16,748 nt of DNA from DASPTB01 sp035623615 (GTDB taxonomy: Bacteria > Actinomycetota > UBA4738). Positions within the stretch are counted from its first letter, which is position 1, and each line of letters begins with the position of its first letter. The notes beneath the pieces were generated by a model. That model was not told where the DNA came from and searched no databases. It saw only the letters and a program-made list of their open reading frames with translations. Below, piece by piece: positions 14,596 to 16,748 of this stretch. The stretch is taken from the NCBI GenBank assembly GCA_035623615.1, contig DASPTB010000230.1:1-16748 (forward strand), read 5' to 3'. Made by a program: the position numbers and the translations under genes.

Positions 14596-15225
14596 TCAGG
14601 CCGCCGCCGGGGCGCGTCGCCGGCCGCGACGAGAGCGGCGGGCGTGCCCGACGAACAGCAGCATGGGGAGCCCGAGCAGGAGCGTGCCGAAGAACACGGC
14701 GGTGCCCCCGAACCCCGGGACGGGCGGGCTCGGGCAGGCGGGAGTCGAGGCGTTCGAGGTGGCGCGCTTCCCGACCAGGACCCACGCCTCCTGGGTCCCG
14801 GTATAGGTCACGGTGAAGGCTGTTACGGAGGTACCCCGCGGCAGGAACGTCGGCTGTCCGAGGTTGGTGCCCGGGTCCATGCGGTTGCCGGCGCCCACGT
14901 TCACCAGGATGTCGTCGGCCGCGTTGTTCACGTAGCCGAACGCGGCCGTGTGGCTCCCGTCGGCGTTCGTCCACACGCACTGGACGGTCGGCGTGACCTG
15001 CTGGCATTCCGCGCTCGTGTAGGTGGTCGAGCAGTCCACGGTCGCGGCAAATGCAGGCGATGCGAACACGACCGAGATCGCGATGGTCCAGCCGAGGAAG
15101 GCGGGCACGAGCAACACCGCGGCGCCGACGCGCCGTCCGCGGCGGCCGCGCACGCGCGCCTGGTCGTGTAATTCGTCGCCGATGGGACTCGCCTCCTGGT
15201 TGTGGTCTTGGGATCGGTTCCCCAT
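14596..15225 (-). CDS. Secreted protein with C-terminal membrane anchor
   Basis: A 209-residue envelope protein. A long basic N-region (GRRGRR, about 28-32) and hydrophobic core (34-58) end in SPAFA, a good signal-peptidase I site near residue 60. The mature domain (about 61-158) contains Cys65, Cys74 and Cys83. It also has AAFGYVNN, VNVGAGNRM, GQPTFLPRGTS, FTVTYTG and WVLVGKRATS, which resembles a repeated extracellular beta-domain seen in many secreted bacterial proteins. After SPPVPGFGG come a membrane helix (about 172-193) and an Arg-rich tail. This is the layout of a surface-sorting signal, but no LPxTG is present. The ATG at 15225 lacks an RBS. A strong AGGAGG (15192-15197) lies inside the frame, 8 nt before an ATC codon, so the true start is uncertain. 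Confidence 0.75.
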   Translation of the reverse strand: MGNRSQDHNQEASPIGDELHDQARVRGRRGRRVGAAVLLVPAFLGWTIAISVVFASPAFAATVDCSTTYTSAECQQVTPTVQCVWTNADGSHTAAFGYVNNAADDILVNVGAGNRMDPGTNLGQPTFLPRGTSVTAFTVTYTGTQEAWVLVGKRATSNASTPACPSPPVPGFGGTAVFFGTLLLGLPMLLFVGHARRSRRGRRRAPAAA

Positions 15226-15290
15226 TCGTGGAACTTGACGACGACCTTGGACGTCGGCCGACGCACGCCGGGGCGGCCGAAGGTCCTACG

Positions 15291-15476
15291 ATGTTTTGCG
15301 TGCGAACGGGCGCAGCGATCTTTGCGCTGCTCGCCGGGCTGGCGGTCCTCGGCCTGATGGGCTGGACGCTGGTGGGGATGATCCGGTCGGCGTCGCGGCG
15401 GAGCCGTGGGCCGGTTCCGCCGCCGCCCGCCGACTCGGAGCGAGGCTCGCACAACGGCGCCGGCGAGGACGGCTGA
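15291..15476 (+). CDS. 61-residue single-span membrane protein
   Basis: A very short gene, supported by a GAAGG (15279-15283) 7 nt before the ATG and a clean domain layout. The layout is MFCVRTG, one membrane helix at about 8-30 (AAIFALLAGLAVLGLMGWTLVG), a basic stretch (RSASRRSRG), four prolines and an acidic tail. No family is recognised. It is divergent from the anchored secreted protein across 65 bp and ends 13 bp from the convergent dehydratase gene. The longer frame reading through it from further upstream has no such start signal. Confidence 0.55.
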   Translation: MFCVRTGAAIFALLAGLAVLGLMGWTLVGMIRSASRRSRGPVPPPPADSERGSHNGAGEDG

Positions 15477-15489
15477 GGCTCGCGATCGC

Positions 15490-16470
15490 TCAGGGACTGC
15501 GGCCCAGTACCTCCCAGAGTTGGGCCGGGTCGACGTTCCCCCCACTGACCACGAGGACGACCGGACCTCGGAGCGGCGGGAGCTTGGCGGCGAGGGCGGC
15601 TGCGATCGCCACCGATCCGCCTCCCTCGGTCACGACGTGGTGGCGAAGGAACGCGAAGCGCATCGCTGCCGCGATCTCGTCCTCGGTCACCGAAACGTGC
15701 TCGCCCACGAGGCGGGTGACGAGCGCGAGCGTGTACCGGTTGTCGGCGCCGATCCCGCCGCTCAGCACCTCCGCGAGCGTGGGCTCCTCGGGGACGTCGA
15801 CGGGACGGCTCGCCCGGACGCTTGCCGCCATCGCCGCCGCGCGCTCGGCCGAGACGCCGACCAGATCGACCGGATGCTCAGAGGTCTGGAGCGCGAGTCC
15901 CACGCCGCCCGCGAGCCCGCCTCCCGAGACCGCGAGGGCCACCGCCGAGCAGCCCGGGACGGCCTCGAGGATCTCGAGCCCGATCGTGCCCTGGCCGGCG
16001 ATGACGTCGGGGTCGTCGAAGGGGTGCACGGGGACGAGCCCTCGCGCACGCTGCACCTCGTCGGCGACCGCCACCGCGTCGTCGAAGGTCGCGCCCCGCA
16101 CGATCGCCTCTGCACCCGCGGCGCGGATCGCCTCGAGCTTCACCGGGCCGGTCGTCTCGGGAACACAGATCGTGGCCGGGATCCCGAGGATCCCCGCCAC
16201 GTACGCGACCGCCGCGCCGTGGTTGCCGGCCGAGCTCGCGACCACGCCGCGACGGCGCTCCTCGTCGTTCAGCGACAGGAGCTTGTTTGCGGCGCCGCGC
16301 ACCTTGAACGACCCCGGGGGCCGGACGTTCTCGAGCTTCAACCAGGTGTCGACGCCCAGCAGGTCGGTCAGCGGGGTCGAGTGAAGCGTCGGGCTCGGGC
16401 GGACCAGCGGCGCGATGCGTTCGCGGGCGGCGCGGACATCGGCGAGCGTCGGTGCGCCGCCGGTGCTCAC
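15490..16470 (-). CDS. Threonine/serine dehydratase-like PLP enzyme (fold type II)
   Basis: A 326-residue pyridoxal-phosphate enzyme. The PLP lysine is Lys56 in PPGSFKVRGA. The substrate loop is SSAGNHG (79-85), the phosphate-binding glycine loop is SGGGLAGG (182-189), and the pyridine-nitrogen contact is SGGN (309-312). This set matches threonine ammonia-lyase, serine dehydratase and serine racemase. The length and the lack of a C-terminal ACT domain fit the short, non-allosteric form, which deaminates threonine to 2-oxobutanoate or serine to pyruvate. Sequence alone does not separate these activities. The start is the GTG at 16470, whose GTGA overlaps the stop of the upstream phosphatase. 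A GGAGG lies 4 nt upstream. Longer in-frame starts (for example ATG 16500) would overlap the phosphatase more deeply. Confidence 0.9.
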   Translation of the reverse strand: MSTGGAPTLADVRAARERIAPLVRPSPTLHSTPLTDLLGVDTWLKLENVRPPGSFKVRGAANKLLSLNDEERRRGVVASSAGNHGAAVAYVAGILGIPATICVPETTGPVKLEAIRAAGAEAIVRGATFDDAVAVADEVQRARGLVPVHPFDDPDVIAGQGTIGLEILEAVPGCSAVALAVSGGGLAGGVGLALQTSEHPVDLVGVSAERAAAMAASVRASRPVDVPEEPTLAEVLSGGIGADNRYTLALVTRLVGEHVSVTEDEIAAAMRFAFLRHHVVTEGGGSVAIAAALAAKLPPLRGPVVLVVSGGNVDPAQLWEVLGRSP

Positions 16471-16748
16471 GCGCCCTCCGCCGCCGACCATCCCGGGCAT
16501 CTGGCGGCCTCGGTCTCGACCGGGCCCGGGAGCGAGGGCCCGCGCTCCAGCTCGCGCCGGACGTCGTCGAACGTCGTCCACGGGACGAAGGGCACGCCGC
16601 GTTCCTGACAGAACGCGGCGAGGTGTCCCTTGGCGAACACCACGTCGGCGTACAGCGCGCCCAGCCGGTCGCTGAATCCGTCGCCGACGAAGGCGACCGG
16701 TCCCTGTGAGCGCCGCCGTGTCACGACCTCCATCTTGCACGTTCCGCA
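16467..16748 (-). CDS. HAD-IB phosphatase, MtnX-like, C-terminal part, runs off right edge
   Basis: Only the last 93 residues lie in the window, and the frame is open to the edge. Seen: CGTCK (the residues just inside the edge), VAFVGDGFSDR with the motif-IV acidic GDGxSD of HAD phosphatases, ALYADVVFAKGHLAAFCQ, and VPWTTFDDVRREL. This ending is typical of MtnX-like phosphatases, which act on 2-hydroxy-3-keto-5-methylthiopentenyl-1-phosphate in methionine salvage. Related HAD-IB enzymes act on phosphoserine. The nucleophilic Asp motif is outside the window, so the substrate is unproven. Its TGA overlaps the GTG start of the dehydratase, implying translational coupling. Confidence 0.8.
   Translation of the reverse strand, partial: CGTCKMEVVTRRRSQGPVAFVGDGFSDRLGALYADVVFAKGHLAAFCQERGVPFVPWTTFDDVRRELERGPSLPGPVETEAARCPGWSAAEGA

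Noticed and set aside
15406..16608. Plus-strand open frame of 400 codons opposite the dehydratase
   Set aside because: Charged low-complexity translation opposite a gene with a full PLP motif set.

Overview
The window is GC-rich bacterial DNA (about two-thirds G+C by eye). It has dense, short-spaced genes, frequent GTG starts and a SARP-type regulator with a BTAD domain. These point to an actinomycete-like lineage (Actinomycetota), possibly a poorly cultured one; a Chloroflexota relative cannot be excluded from sequence alone. I see no phage, IS element, CRISPR array, rRNA or intact tRNA. The gene content looks like chromosomal accessory and metabolic material.

Layout. 1-893 (-) is the N-terminal part of a P-type Ca2+-type ATPase that runs off the left edge. 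966-3513 (-) is a two-gene unit: a flavin monooxygenase followed by an ATP-grasp ligase-like protein. 3742-5124 (-) is a BBE-type covalent FAD oxidase, divergent from a small DUF1905 protein (5241-5519, +) and a VOC/extradiol-dioxygenase-like protein (5629-6150, +). 6180-9693 (-) is a tight three-gene unit: APC-type permease, Icc-like metallophosphoesterase, and pol-beta-fold nucleotidyltransferase. 9694-10114 is the one long stretch without an intact gene. It holds a convincing but broken coding fragment and a perfect 15-bp hairpin.

10115-14193 is the most unusual block. A SARP/BTAD transcription factor carries one transmembrane helix and an extracytoplasmic seven-repeat beta-propeller (-). 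It is divergent from two secreted seven-repeat propeller proteins (+), one Vgb-like with a signal peptide and one probable lipoprotein. Three adjacent genes therefore each encode seven blades of about 40 residues. The simplest reading, which is inference, is an envelope-sensing module: a membrane-tethered one-component regulator whose sensor resembles the proteins it may control.

14251-15476 holds three small envelope proteins: a Cys/His-rich single-span protein, a secreted protein with a C-terminal membrane anchor, and a 61-residue single-span protein. 15490-16748 (-) has a threonine/serine dehydratase-like PLP enzyme whose GTG start overlaps the stop of an MtnX-like HAD phosphatase. The phosphatase runs off the right edge.
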